The notes below the pieces were generated by a model. It was not told the origin of the DNA. It worked only from the letters and a program-made list of their open reading frames with translations, and did not search any database. Shown one piece after another: positions 18,401 through 25,300 of a stretch of 36,862 nt of DNA. The position numbers were made by a program, and so were the translations under genes. Source of the stretch: a virus. The first letter of the stretch is position 1. Each line of letters begins with the position of its first letter. The stretch spans positions 1-36,862 of IMG/VR virus record IMGVR_UViG_3300018424_000077; one strand, 5' to 3'.

Positions 18401-19653
18401 GTGGTAAACTCGCCAGTGCCTTTACCAGTGATGAATACGTATGTACCATCGTTACTAGAGACTGTACCGCGAGCAACTGCTTTCTTATAAGTTACGTTAC
18501 CCGAAGTAGTGCCAGAACTAGTATCAGTGTATGTAAAACTATTAACGTTAGATACTGTTACTTGATAGAATCCATCATTAGCAGAACCACTAATATGGTC
18601 AGCATAGATGTAGTCATTTGTGGTTAAACCGTGTGCAGTTCTTGTTACAGTAACAGTGGTTCCACTTCTAGCGTAAGTACCAGACTGGAAACTATCTTCT
18701 AACTGATATGCAACTTCGTTAGTCGAGAACGTTCCACTAACACCACCAAGTTTCAGACGAGTGTTTCCTGTGCCATATCTACCAGTGGCACCCTGAACAC
18801 CCTTAATACCTTCAGATGCAAAGTATACGAAAGAGTTCAACCACTCAACACGTACACCGTTAGTGACAAGTAAACCTACAGCATTAGGTACAATAAAAGT
18901 TACCTCATTGAAGAGGACTGCAGATTCAATGCTATTAGAGTTAAATAATGCACCATCTAACTTGGCACCACGACCAGCGTCACCCTGAGCAAATCCATAT
19001 GGATCAGTGCCAGAAGTTACACTACCTTTGGTGAGTACAGTTACTCTTTCAATATATGGAGATTTGTCAGAGCTCAAAGACGATGCACACACAAATCCAT
19101 AACCAGTATCATTACCAGAGTTATAGAAAAAGTCCTTGATTGTCAAATCAGAGACCTGAGAATCACCTTGAAGAACAAAAGCGTTTAAATCATTAGTTGC
19201 ACTACTAGGTCTAATTTGTGTAGAGCGAAGATTGGTACCACGAACTGTTACACCATCGGGAACAGTCAGTGGGAAGGTCTCCTGGTAATCACCAGGGGCA
19301 ATTAGAACAGTATCACCAGAAGATGCTAGACTGAGTGCTTTAGCAATTGTTAGGAATGGCGTATCTGGGTGCTTGCCATTATCTCCACCATTTGCTAGTG
19401 TGTTATTATCTGTTCCTACCGAGGCAACATAATACGTATTGCCCTGACCATTGGTGATGTCAGTAGCAAACATTGTGGTAACAACCTCGCCTGTATTAGG
19501 CTTTTGGTTTGCAACCTCAATGATATTTGCACCATTTCTGGCGTATAGTTTTCGATCAGCTATATTAAGCGCGACTTCTCCGTCTTCTAAATTAGAAGTC
19601 GTCGGTACTGCCGCTACCGTTGTTGATCTCTTGAGCTTGATTCTCGTTGCCAT
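12421..19653 (-). CDS. Giant modular tail-fibre protein with beta-helix and LamG-like lectin domain (2410 residues)
   Basis: Its N-terminus has the fibre docking motif IKLKRSTTVAAVPTTSNLED with VALNIADRKLYARNG (1-45). A right-handed beta-helix follows, starting at YYVASVGTDNN and PGDYQETFPLTVPDGVTVRG (about 72-285). Next come an HGL/DGxY beta module (about 325-395) and a LamG or concanavalin-like domain (about 439-620: ILFDG, FECFIRPNG, GTWYHIAAARSGG, IFVDGTQVASF, HIDEVRVSKG). There is then a GDFRVGDAFVVDQSTGNVQF element (about 730), a long array of GxGY beta repeats (about 870-1610), and fibre segments with a few more repeats. The C-terminal beta domain contains YKGAKVLVAIESNDGKVHML. It is inferred to be a host-contacting fibre that probably trimerises and binds carbohydrate. 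The start at 19651-19653 overlaps the preceding small gene by 62 bases; TTGAGAA lies ahead of it. Confidence 0.88.
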   Translation of the reverse strand: MATRIKLKRSTTVAAVPTTSNLEDGEVALNIADRKLYARNGANIIEVANQKPNTGEVVTTMFATDITNGQGNTYYVASVGTDNNTLANGGDNGKHPDTPFLTIAKALSLASSGDTVLIAPGDYQETFPLTVPDGVTVRGTNLRSTQIRPSSATNDLNAFVLQGDSQVSDLTIKDFFYNSGNDTGYGFVCASSLSSDKSPYIERVTVLTKGSVTSGTDPYGFAQGDAGRGAKLDGALFNSNSIESAVLFNEVTFIVPNAVGLLVTNGVRVEWLNSFVYFASEGIKGVQGATGRYGTGNTRLKLGGVSGTFSTNEVAYQLEDSFQSGTYARSGTTVTVTRTAHGLTTNDYIYADHISGSANDGFYQVTVSNVNSFTYTDTSSGTTSGNVTYKKAVARGTVSSNDGTYVFITGKGTGEFTTVTKQSKTTSRFGDTQLDTAQQKFGTASILFDGTEDQLTVPTSEDFGFGTSNFAFECFIRPNGGSGTQRIFDFRDASATDTAPTLYLSGTSPYTLNYAVGNGAAQSGGSLATGTWYHIAAARSGGTTRIFVDGTQVASFTDTNDYGSTKPLAIGANFNTTAPTEEFTGHIDEVRVSKGAGRFTGAFTPTTSEYSTDLNTVLLLHANGTDALTTFDDASGGISDVRSSGGDSATSVITADYSQFGAELRSISSANIYGTKGAVADGAGVKLLLTSHNFAYIGADSDFSNDPSLAVQANEVTELNGGRIFYSATNEKGDFRVGDAFVVDQSTGNVQFQATSQAQSAANITLSDGTGTTNIYPAYIETGNLRLAGNSLTSTTGQVIVDPAGQEDFVVNAETIVKEAIYFDVNKSIAFGSTVQGALKISGFRDSTIFGSSEVSNFSTRSFVVLKNGIGTVNIVAAGSGYVGGQQAVEVTTEPFQKATATATLETLGGVKTVSLTNRGSGYTLVPTVAFSTGTAAGTASLAPGGRLQSVEVINGGSNFTSPTLVVDEAPQAAFTASTDTVDTTANSITISTHPFETGDQVLYDATTLDATAVAIGGLTSGQNYFVIRVDGDNVKLASSLANANAGTAISLSGSPSGSQFLQGEQATVSATLAAGVITAITVTNDGSGYSTAPNITVTDAAGSGEQLNTVLGKAVDSVTITTVGSYASGSAPGVTFTNDALDTTGSGAVGTSVLGFAIASINVSNFGLGYRSLPTVTVGGDPTSPATVTPVLDEQTGRLSAITLDTAGTGYETAPAITVDNGAGTGATITVDIQSVSGTITASGSGYTAGTYANVAFTGGSGQSATATFTIPGFTGTISNAGSGYTDATYSVALRNPPTTTFTVTVVQRDKLDITAISGTFSVGNTVTGSVSGATGTVTAVDPLGSYIYLNNVTGTFLDSQQENVTSGATSATIDVSSLNVNRYLINGNEAFNQTLTDDNTYRYDQSDASNANHPLAIGTAVTGFSGRAFGTPGTAGAYFEVIVGPAVSGLSLTSTLTCTVHGAQMQEPGTISFATGAAGQSGEGMQADVTVTSGVVSAVTLTAQGTNYKVGDVLQADTGDIAGGSGFTYTINANNSGISSVTNISLTGQDYQIGDVLSVDDATVGGGGGSGFQFTVNNAGFASAATVTTPGQAYEAADTLILGNVGGVGVAQGTGLDLSIATISATKSLELSQEGNLTLGEAGGNQVTIQPDGLIQTSTWSVTSTGQITAAAASLTGNITIGGTSAVTGTSTFTGLATFNGGITSTGSDNTLDQVDLELQDGSALTPSLSFDSSDTTGLFRADADVIGITTAGTETSRFTSSGFDTTGLKVHSTLNSSTPFFNVDTATPKLTVGAAATNVEILANSTITTNGTDIDVPLNFATKGGGNFVFGGGTNVDFTITDGTTETFNIDTVTGDITASGNLDAGILRFRDNVIQNNSTAAVRSFGQVLDLQVTGTGSGYTDGTYTDVATTTTGIGTGLTVTVTVASGDFSTVTVVDKGQNYRVGDPITIPSVGGGSGRTVTVIDVDGQGVIIKPSSNKDVLIDSEGALIIPAGPTTSRPDALDVRTGAIRFNTTQLQFEGYNGSDFVSLGGVRDVDQDTYILTESSPGTDEDTFEFFAAGQNNLALNNTTLTYKGNMATVIHPRDFEYRTAGTLSINGTALSPALNVNVVDQTILQVRSQKDVEIIDGLRLRAVPAQGIVSAFDNASLTQVATSYTASTTFTGIVTNAQVDGTGLTVDVEVNASGTVTSVTVASGGTSYEVGEIITIAGTSLGGTTPDQDVTIKVDSITSPSTPFTRSDILYNEYVTRLNSKNFITYDGSGSEAGLRINRSWQAGGANNYLTVMDSTADFVELDDCRVEGGQLTTFSTSATITAFDKAQYKGAKVLVAIESNDGKVHMLEVTVVCAAAGTDAHATVTNSVTSDNDLVDASVAVVGSSVNISLAKSSAATSSTSFTGRFTTTKVKV
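13030..17050 (-). repeat. Array of GxGY short beta repeats in the 2410-residue fibre
   Basis: About fifteen copies of a 25-45 residue repeat are encoded, densest at 14810-17050 with outliers near 13820-13950 and 13040. Two forms alternate. The first is like GSGYSTAPNITVTDAAGSG or GTGYETAPAITVDNGAGTG. The second is like GTNYKVGDVLQADTGD followed by GGSGF, or GQNYRVGDPITIPSVGGGSG. The strand-turn-strand pattern suggests a beta-solenoid or a string of hairpins. Related copies are in the other giants and in gp8. Confidence 0.8.
17790..18340 (-). other. LamG/concanavalin A-like lectin domain within the 2410-residue fibre
   Basis: The encoded segment has the hallmarks of a Laminin-G_3 type jelly roll: SILFDGTEDQLTVP at the start, FAFECFIRPN, GTWYHIAAARSG, TRIFVDGTQVASF, LAIGANFN and GHIDEVRVSKGAGRF at the end. 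Such domains bind sugars in many phage and bacterial adhesins. It stands between the beta-helix and the repeat array. Confidence 0.8.
18800..19440 (-). other. Right-handed beta-helix (pectate-lyase-like) domain within the 2410-residue fibre
   Basis: The segment runs from YYVASVGTDNN through PFLTIAKALSLASSGDTVLI, APGDYQETFPL and GVTVRGTNLRSTQIRP to RVEWLNSFVYFASEGIKG, which is the usual start of a DUF1565-type beta-helix. A similar opening (VYVSSTIGSDDNDGR) is encoded near 11160 in the 3369-residue protein. No catalytic residues can be assigned, so enzymatic activity is not claimed. Confidence 0.75.
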
Positions 19654-19798
19654 CTATAGCATTCTCAATAGATTGTTGTTCTTTCATACTATTTAACTGA
19701 CTTCTCAAATCTTGAAGTTGCGCTTCAAGCATCACGTTTGTCAAAGTCAATTCAGAAACTTTACGTTGTAGTGTAGCAATAACAATTTGTACATCCAT
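19592..19798 (-). CDS. Small coiled-coil protein (68 residues) overlapping the giant fibre start
   Basis: The protein begins MDVQIVIATLQRKVSELTLT and continues with heptad-like hydrophobic spacing (VMLEAQLQDLRSQLNSMKEQ) to about residue 43. A polar Asn/Gly/Ser tail ending DDF follows. It looks like a short dimeric or trimeric coiled coil. A clear GGAG lies 6 bases before ATG (19796-19798), in the 11-base gap after the TGA of the 558-residue gene. The last 62 bases overlap the start of the 2410-residue gene in another frame, so the polar tail is the part under double coding. A trimerising or chaperone role for the adjoining fibre is plausible but inferred. The good ribosome site and the coiled-coil pattern argue that it is a real gene. 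Confidence 0.72.
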   Translation of the reverse strand: MDVQIVIATLQRKVSELTLTNVMLEAQLQDLRSQLNSMKEQQSIENAIDGNENQAQEINNGSGSTDDF

Positions 19799-19804
19799 AT
19801 TTAA

Positions 19805-19808
19805 CTCC
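19805..19808 (-). promoter_or_regulatory. Ribosome binding site of the 68-residue coiled-coil gene
   Basis: The minus strand reads GGAG, then TTAAAT, then ATG at 19796-19798. This strong site decides in favour of translating the small gene despite its overlap with the next one. Confidence 0.75.
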
Positions 19809-19809
19809 G

Positions 19810-21486
19810 TCAGAATGTGCCCCCATCGATAGTGTTAGTCCAGACAGGAACACCAGCAGATGTTACAGTCAGAACTTGGTAGGAGGTTGTGGCATCACTA
19901 CCAGTACCTGGACTTACCATGTTTGCGGCAGCAGTTACCTGCATTGGACTTGCACCTTGACCATAAACAATACCGTTAGTGGTAAATGTGCTAGCGCCAG
20001 TACCACCATACTGAACCTCAAGGTCAGTATCGAGTTCCAGATCACCCAGAACAACGGTACCACGGTTACCATTTACACCAAATACGGTGTTTGTATCAGA
20101 TGCATCCTCAATGAATGTCCATGCACCAAGTCCATCAGCACCGCCAGTGCGGTCATAACCAAAGAAACCGAACTTAGCACCCGAACCACCGTAGTAGTGA
20201 ACTTTAACACCACGATCCAGAGCATCATCTGCAGCGCGGGTTACTGTCAGTGCTTGACCAGAAGCGATGTTGCCAGTAATAGCAGCACTTAAAGTAAGTG
20301 TGCTAGTACCAGAATTAATTGCACTGATAGTTGTACTACCTGCGATATTTGTGCCAGTTACGGAATCACCAACAGTGAACCCTTCTACACGGTCAACAAT
20401 GATGTCAGTAGCACCACTAGTTGCATTGGTAGTTACTGTGATAGCAGTGGTAGGATCGCCCAGTTCAATCGTAGGATCGTTAACTGACATATTTGCCGAG
20501 TTAACAGTGGTTGTCGTACCATCAATTTGGAGGTCACCTTTGATGATGACCAGACCATCGGCATCCCCACCTGCTGGGAATGGGTCAATGATCAGTTCTG
20601 TGCCAGAAGTTGTGGAAAGAACATTGCCATCTAATTTAAGTTGGTCAATGGTAATTTCACCAGTCTGGGCAGTATTGCCTGTGATGGTGGTTGTGCCGTT
20701 AAACGTTACACCGTTCTGGAAAACTGTGGTAGAGTTAACGGTAAGTGCATCAGTGTTATCTGTACCCAGAATAACACTATCGTCTACTCTAAGATCCTTA
20801 GTCCAAGTGGTTGCAGCAACACCAATACCACCCGCATATGTTACACTAGCAGTAGTTCTGTTAGATGCATCTGTAGTGTCGGCGTAGTTAACTTGTACGC
20901 CAGTATTATATGTCCAGTCTGCGCCCTCAACTTGGATTCTATCCGAGGTCGTTTCATCATAGTGAATGGAACCGTCTTTGCCTGCACCGAAGTACAGCTT
21001 CATGTCATCGTCGAGGAGCAGGTCGGGGGTAGTTGCTCCAACACGAGTGATCTTGAGAGCTGCATCGGCGTCAACAAACTGCAGTTGAACGTCGCCAGTT
21101 GTGCCAAACTCTAATTCTTGACCATCTTCGATTACTAACTTACCTGTGCCATTTGCACGGAAGATGAGGTCAGTATCTGTAGTGCTAGTTGTAATGACGT
21201 TAGCATTCAATTGAATGTCATCAACCAACCAGTTGTCAATCTTAGAGTTACTGTCTACAATAACTGTAGAACTTGCGGTCAGTGTACCATGTACATGATC
21301 CAGCAGATCAGTAAAATATCTACCACCAACGACCTGAGCAGCACCGTTATTATCACCGATAAACAATCGGTCACCAGCGTTTGCCTGTGTGCCGTTAGCA
21401 CCTGTTGTTACGGCAAGTTCACCGTATGTAATAGTACCTGGAGCGACACTCCCTGTACTTCTTTTGATTAGGATGGATGATGCCAT
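19810..21486 (-). CDS. Fibre-like virion structural protein (558 residues)
   Basis: The N-terminus reads ASSILIKRSTGSVAPGTITY and GDRLFIGDNNGAAQVVG, a variant of the docking motif that also opens the 2410-residue fibre. The remainder is a long run of short beta strands, Asp/Thr/Gly rich and without cysteine, of the kind seen in phage fibre shafts. Examples are DTDLIFRANGTGKLVIED, LRVDDSVILGTDNTDALTV and IKGDLQIDGTTTTVNSANM. A segment TDIIVDRVEGFTVGDSVTG is related to the F..GE..G module of the giants. It ends TNTIDGGTF, like the 73-residue protein just upstream. The start ATG (21484-21486) overlaps the preceding TGA by one base, and a GGGGG stretch 9 bases upstream can serve as ribosome site. 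Inferred role: short fibre or fibre connector of the baseplate. Confidence 0.85.
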   Translation of the reverse strand: MASSILIKRSTGSVAPGTITYGELAVTTGANGTQANAGDRLFIGDNNGAAQVVGGRYFTDLLDHVHGTLTASSTVIVDSNSKIDNWLVDDIQLNANVITTSTTDTDLIFRANGTGKLVIEDGQELEFGTTGDVQLQFVDADAALKITRVGATTPDLLLDDDMKLYFGAGKDGSIHYDETTSDRIQVEGADWTYNTGVQVNYADTTDASNRTTASVTYAGGIGVAATTWTKDLRVDDSVILGTDNTDALTVNSTTVFQNGVTFNGTTTITGNTAQTGEITIDQLKLDGNVLSTTSGTELIIDPFPAGGDADGLVIIKGDLQIDGTTTTVNSANMSVNDPTIELGDPTTAITVTTNATSGATDIIVDRVEGFTVGDSVTGTNIAGSTTISAINSGTSTLTLSAAITGNIASGQALTVTRAADDALDRGVKVHYYGGSGAKFGFFGYDRTGGADGLGAWTFIEDASDTNTVFGVNGNRGTVVLGDLELDTDLEVQYGGTGASTFTTNGIVYGQGASPMQVTAAANMVSPGTGSDATTSYQVLTVTSAGVPVWTNTIDGGTF

Positions 21487-21707
21487 CAGAACGAACCCCC
21501 GTTGATCGTGATGTTATTTAATACGTTAGTTGGTACAAACTTGCTATTAGCATTATCATAAACCAGAACAGCGCCTTCAGCGAGACCGCCCTGAGAAGTA
21601 TCCGTCAGATCGATGTCGGATAAACCGCCAATAGTTCCGCCGCCACCGCCAGTGGCAACTCTGGTAACTCTTGGTACTGATTGATCTCCGAATCTAAGAC
21701 GTGCCAT
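21486..21707 (-). CDS. Small fibre-tip-like virion protein (73 residues)
   Basis: The protein starts MARLRFGDQSVPRVTRVATG, has a GGGG hinge, and then a fibre-type motif IGGLSDIDLTDTSQGGLAEG followed by AVLVYDNANSKFVP. It ends NNITINGGSF. The LSDIDL and AVLVYD elements are standard in phage fibre and tail proteins. The ending resembles those of the 558- and 3369-residue proteins. Start and stop overlap neighbours by one base each (TAATG upstream, TGATG downstream), so it is part of a translationally coupled trio. It is too short to be a fibre by itself; it may be a fragment or minimal paralogue that caps or trimerises a partner. The role is inferred. Confidence 0.78.
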   Translation of the reverse strand: MARLRFGDQSVPRVTRVATGGGGGTIGGLSDIDLTDTSQGGLAEGAVLVYDNANSKFVPTNVLNNITINGGSF

Positions 21708-22045
21708 TAGATAGTAACTCCTTCTAGAACACTTACAGTGCCTTCTAATACTCTAGATTTAATACCAGAGGCAGAAGTAATAACAACATCATATACGTAT
21801 CTACCAGATTTCATGCCAGCAGTTACTGTATTCCCTAGAGATAACTGGACTTGTCCAGAGGTAGCAGGTGATAAAATTGCTGCTGTCACAGTGGTAGAAG
21901 TGCTACTTGTATAGTGCTTCTTAATTAGACACGCAACAGAATATCCAGTCAAATTGAAAGGAGTTCCATTATCGTTTTCAACAGTGAAATCGATATTGAA
22001 ATCAGATCCTTGGTAGATCAACAAATTGGATACAGCAGAAGCCAT
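21707..22045 (-). CDS. Small beta-sandwich virion protein, BppU-N-like (112 residues)
   Basis: The sequence suggests a single Ig-like beta sandwich. It opens with LLIYQGSDFNIDFTVENDNG and LTGYSVACLIKKHY. Later come SGQVQLSLGNTVTAGMKSGR, YVYDVVIT and SRVLEGTVSVLEGVTI. The pattern (a bound-for-strand FTVxxxxG, a GQVQLSL strand, then GRYVYDVVI) resembles the N-terminal domain of phage baseplate upper proteins, which holds fibres to the baseplate; this is a resemblance by eye only. ATG at 22043-22045 follows the TAG of the 74-residue gene by 35 bases, and a GATAAATA element precedes it. Its stop overlaps the next start (TAATG). Confidence 0.78.
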   Translation of the reverse strand: MASAVSNLLIYQGSDFNIDFTVENDNGTPFNLTGYSVACLIKKHYTSSTSTTVTAAILSPATSGQVQLSLGNTVTAGMKSGRYVYDVVITSASGIKSRVLEGTVSVLEGVTI

Positions 22046-22080
22046 TCTCTACAGAATTCCTTATATTATTTAGCCTACGA

Positions 22081-22305
22081 CTATTTATCTTGTTGTTGAA
22101 CTAACTTACCAACAAGAGCTTTTAATTCGTCGATCTCTGCTCTAAGAGATTCTAGTTCTCTATCCTTTCTCTTGGACTGGTTTCTTGCTTTGATGTATGC
22201 GTCGTAGGCACTTTCATCAGTATTTACAATTGCATTACTACCAGGATCCCTGCCTAGGTTGTTATGACCATCGACAGGGATCAGTTCAATATTGTCTTCT
22301 ATCAT
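22081..22305 (-). CDS. Small coiled-coil protein (74 residues)
   Basis: The first 35 residues are polar (MIEDNIELIPVDGHNNLGRD). Residues 36-74 form a strongly charged helix with leucines at heptad spacing (RKDRELESLRAEIDELKALV, then GKLVQQQDK), a likely short coiled coil. It has no cysteine and no membrane segment. The ATG overlaps the TGA of the DUF4815-type gene as ATGA (22302-22305), the classic arrangement for re-initiation, with AGAGGAA about 13 bases upstream. I do not recognise a family. A second small coiled-coil gene of similar size sits before the 2410-residue fibre, so the cluster seems to use such peptides twice, perhaps to trimerise or guide fibres. Confidence 0.78.
   Translation of the reverse strand: MIEDNIELIPVDGHNNLGRDPGSNAIVNTDESAYDAYIKARNQSKRKDRELESLRAEIDELKALVGKLVQQQDK
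22082..22089 (-). promoter_or_regulatory. Late-promoter-like element GATAAATA before the 112-residue gene
   Basis: The minus strand reads GATAAATA overlapping the TAG stop of the 74-residue gene, 36 bases before the ATG of the 112-residue gene. One base differs from the TATAAATA octamer. Its position in one of the very few gaps supports a role in late transcription of the small fibre genes. Confidence 0.5.
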
Positions 22306-25300
22306 GCCAGAGCAATTCCTCTAAAGTCCTTCACTCTAGGTATGTATGGTTGATCATAACCAATAAATGCAATCTTAATTTGGAATGCATCAAATTCCTC
22401 TACATCTTCGACGGAGAACTCGTAGTCAGTGAATGTTTCGATTTCATTCTGTGGAACAAGAGCACCACTGTCTGCTTTACCGTCTGTATTGAAGAACTGG
22501 AATTGCAGATCGTCCAAACTTGCTGTGCTACCAACAGGAACCAACTTATACATCACTCTGATGTTTGATGGTGTCCAAGTATTTGCAGAAAGCATTACTT
22601 TCAGACTTGTAGCAGCATTTGCAAGGCGTGCAACTTTAGTAATGTAGTTTGCTGCACACTCACCACCAAGACCTGCGCTTGGTTCAACGTTATTGTAAAC
22701 ATTAGCAGTAGTGATGATTGAACATCTTGTCAAGTCAATGACAGGAGAAAGGTGATCGTTCTCAGATTGAAGATCCAACTCCATAGTGAAGGACTTAACA
22801 TTGTTCATTCTGTTTTGTTCGTTCAATTCATGAGCAATAACTTTAGTTGCTGGGAAGTAGTTTTCTTCTCCCAAAGTTACATCAACGTAAGTCGTATCTT
22901 TGACGAAAGATGTTTCTGCAGATACGCCTGATGGGAATGGACCACATGAAGTACCACTAGTTGCAAGAACTCTTGCAGAAATTCCTGTATTTGGTTGTGT
23001 CTGAGATTGAATCTGTGGTGTCAGAACATCCCAAGGAATATTCTGAGTTACTTCCATATTAGCGCCACCAGCATTTACAGTCTTACTAGCAGTCTTACCA
23101 GTAATTCTCAGTTTGTAACTATGTGGACTATTGATGGAAATAATACCACCCGTAGTAGAATTATGGGTAGTGTTGATCAGTGGTAAAGGAATGCCAGCAA
23201 TGTTATAGCATTCAACAACTGCATCATCGTCGTGCGCTTTTCCAGTAGAAGAACCTGATGTACCATCATGATTTCTGCCATTTGTAGCAATCGTAATTAC
23301 ATTACCAGCGATACCAGAGTATGCAATGATTTCATCTCCGCTTCCATCCTCATCATCACCAAGAATTCTAATAAATCCTGGGTTTGAACTACTCACAGCA
23401 GATCCACCGATTGTTGTGTGGAACTGAGATGCATCATCTACCGTAATACTTGTACCAGTGGTAGCGAGACCAGAACTTGCGTTGATGGCAGTTGCAGGGA
23501 CCTCAGAAACAACACCTTCAAGTTTTACATAGTTAAGATTAGATTGCATACCGTGATTAGAGTGGAATACTCTAATGTCTGCACTACCAGAAGTAAACTG
23601 CAGTGCATTTGGTGCAAGCGCTAAAGTACCACCGTTAGTTTCTTTGAGTTGTGCATTCTCCAAGATCAGTTTAGAGTTAGCAGAAGTTGTTGGTTTTGTG
23701 AACTTACAACGATAGATCTTGAACATAAGATCTTCATACTGAGAAGGTGTCCAAGTGGATGCGTTCTGAGACTTGAATAGAACACCAATATATGGTTGCT
23801 CTGAAATCTTCTCACCAGAGTGTGCTGCATCAACAGCATCTTGACCCAATATAGAAATGAATACCTTATATTGGTTAGAATCAGAAGTTAGAACCATTGC
23901 ATGTTCTTTTCTGAATGGGAGGAATACTGGACTTTCAAATGTGAATGTAGTAGGTGTGGACGCATCAGAAGAAATTGTTACATCTTCAGGTTGCTTAACT
24001 ACCTTAGAGAATGGTAAAATATCCTGTGTAGGAATACCATTTTCTACTGTGCGGATGTCCACAACAACAGGGATTTCACTATCTTTCTGGAAGAAGAACA
24101 AATCAATCTTAGAAAGGTATACACCACCTTCCAAGTTAGAATCTTCAATCAGGAAGGTTTGAGCAAGAGGGTCAACCCAACGTGTCTCTTCTCTACTAGA
24201 AGATGTGGAGTTGACGAGTGTTCTGCTTTGCTTCTGGTTCTCTGAGGTGACCTTTGCATTTCTAACCGATTGAATAGTCTCCTGTGTAGTTTGGAGAATA
24301 CCAGATGCGGTAAATTCTGCTTCGCCACTAGAATCAGATACACCCTGGATACCACTGTCGTTTGCATCGTCAGTGAGTTTTAATAGTCTTGTTCCAGTCT
24401 TAAACTTCAAAGATCCAGTTCCTTTTGGATTTGGAATAAAGAATGAAGCGTCAAGGTTGCCTCTTTGGTCAGTAATAAGTCTCTTATCACTAACTTTTGC
24501 AACTGCACCTGAGGTCTGACCAACCAGATAGAAGTTCTGCTTTGGAGAACCATAGAAAGATCCCTTTGCTTGATCCGCAAGAGATTTAGTATCAATATTA
24601 ATAAATCCAAGGTTTGCTGTGTAATCATTTACACTAGAGATATCATCGCCAGTGAGTGGATTGATAGTAAAGTTTTCATTTGGTGCAGCAACTTTCGCTC
24701 TAAAGGTTGCTTTTGCAGATTTAGTAGCTTTACCAAGAACAGTCTCACCAACTTGGAAAGGAATGTTATTAGTTTTGCTATCTGCACTAGGATTCTTAAC
24801 AACACCCATAATTCTAGGTGTCATCAGTTTTGCTGGAACCTTAATGCCATCAAAGAATGGATAGAACCTGGTTCTAGGCTTCAGTTTTTGTACCTTGACC
24901 TGGATGTTTCTAGAGCGCATAAATTGAATGTGCTCAACAGAGACAACCCTGCTTCCAAGAGACTGCTGTTCAATAACTGGAGTAACTCTGTAACGGATAC
25001 CAGTTCTTGTTTGTTTTGTAGTAGTTGTAGTGGTTGTAGTGATAGTTCTACTTTCCTGTCTTCTACCTTTTCCACCACCACCTCTCCATCCGCCTGTGCT
25101 TGTGCTGGTCTTTGTGCCAGTCCAAGTAGTTTTCCATGCATTCCAATGGATTGGTGAGAAACCATTCTGGTCAGCGTTGTATTCTCTAACTGTTGTCAAG
25201 AAGTTACCTTCAATGACAGGCAATTTAAGAGGAGACAATGACTTAGTATCTACCCAGTTGTCACTTTCTGGATACAGTTTTACATCACCCGTGTATGTAA

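Noticed and set aside
18800-19440. Enzymatic pectate or polysaccharide lyase activity of the beta-helix
   Set aside because: Only the fold signature is visible; no catalytic residues could be placed, so the domain is reported as structural.
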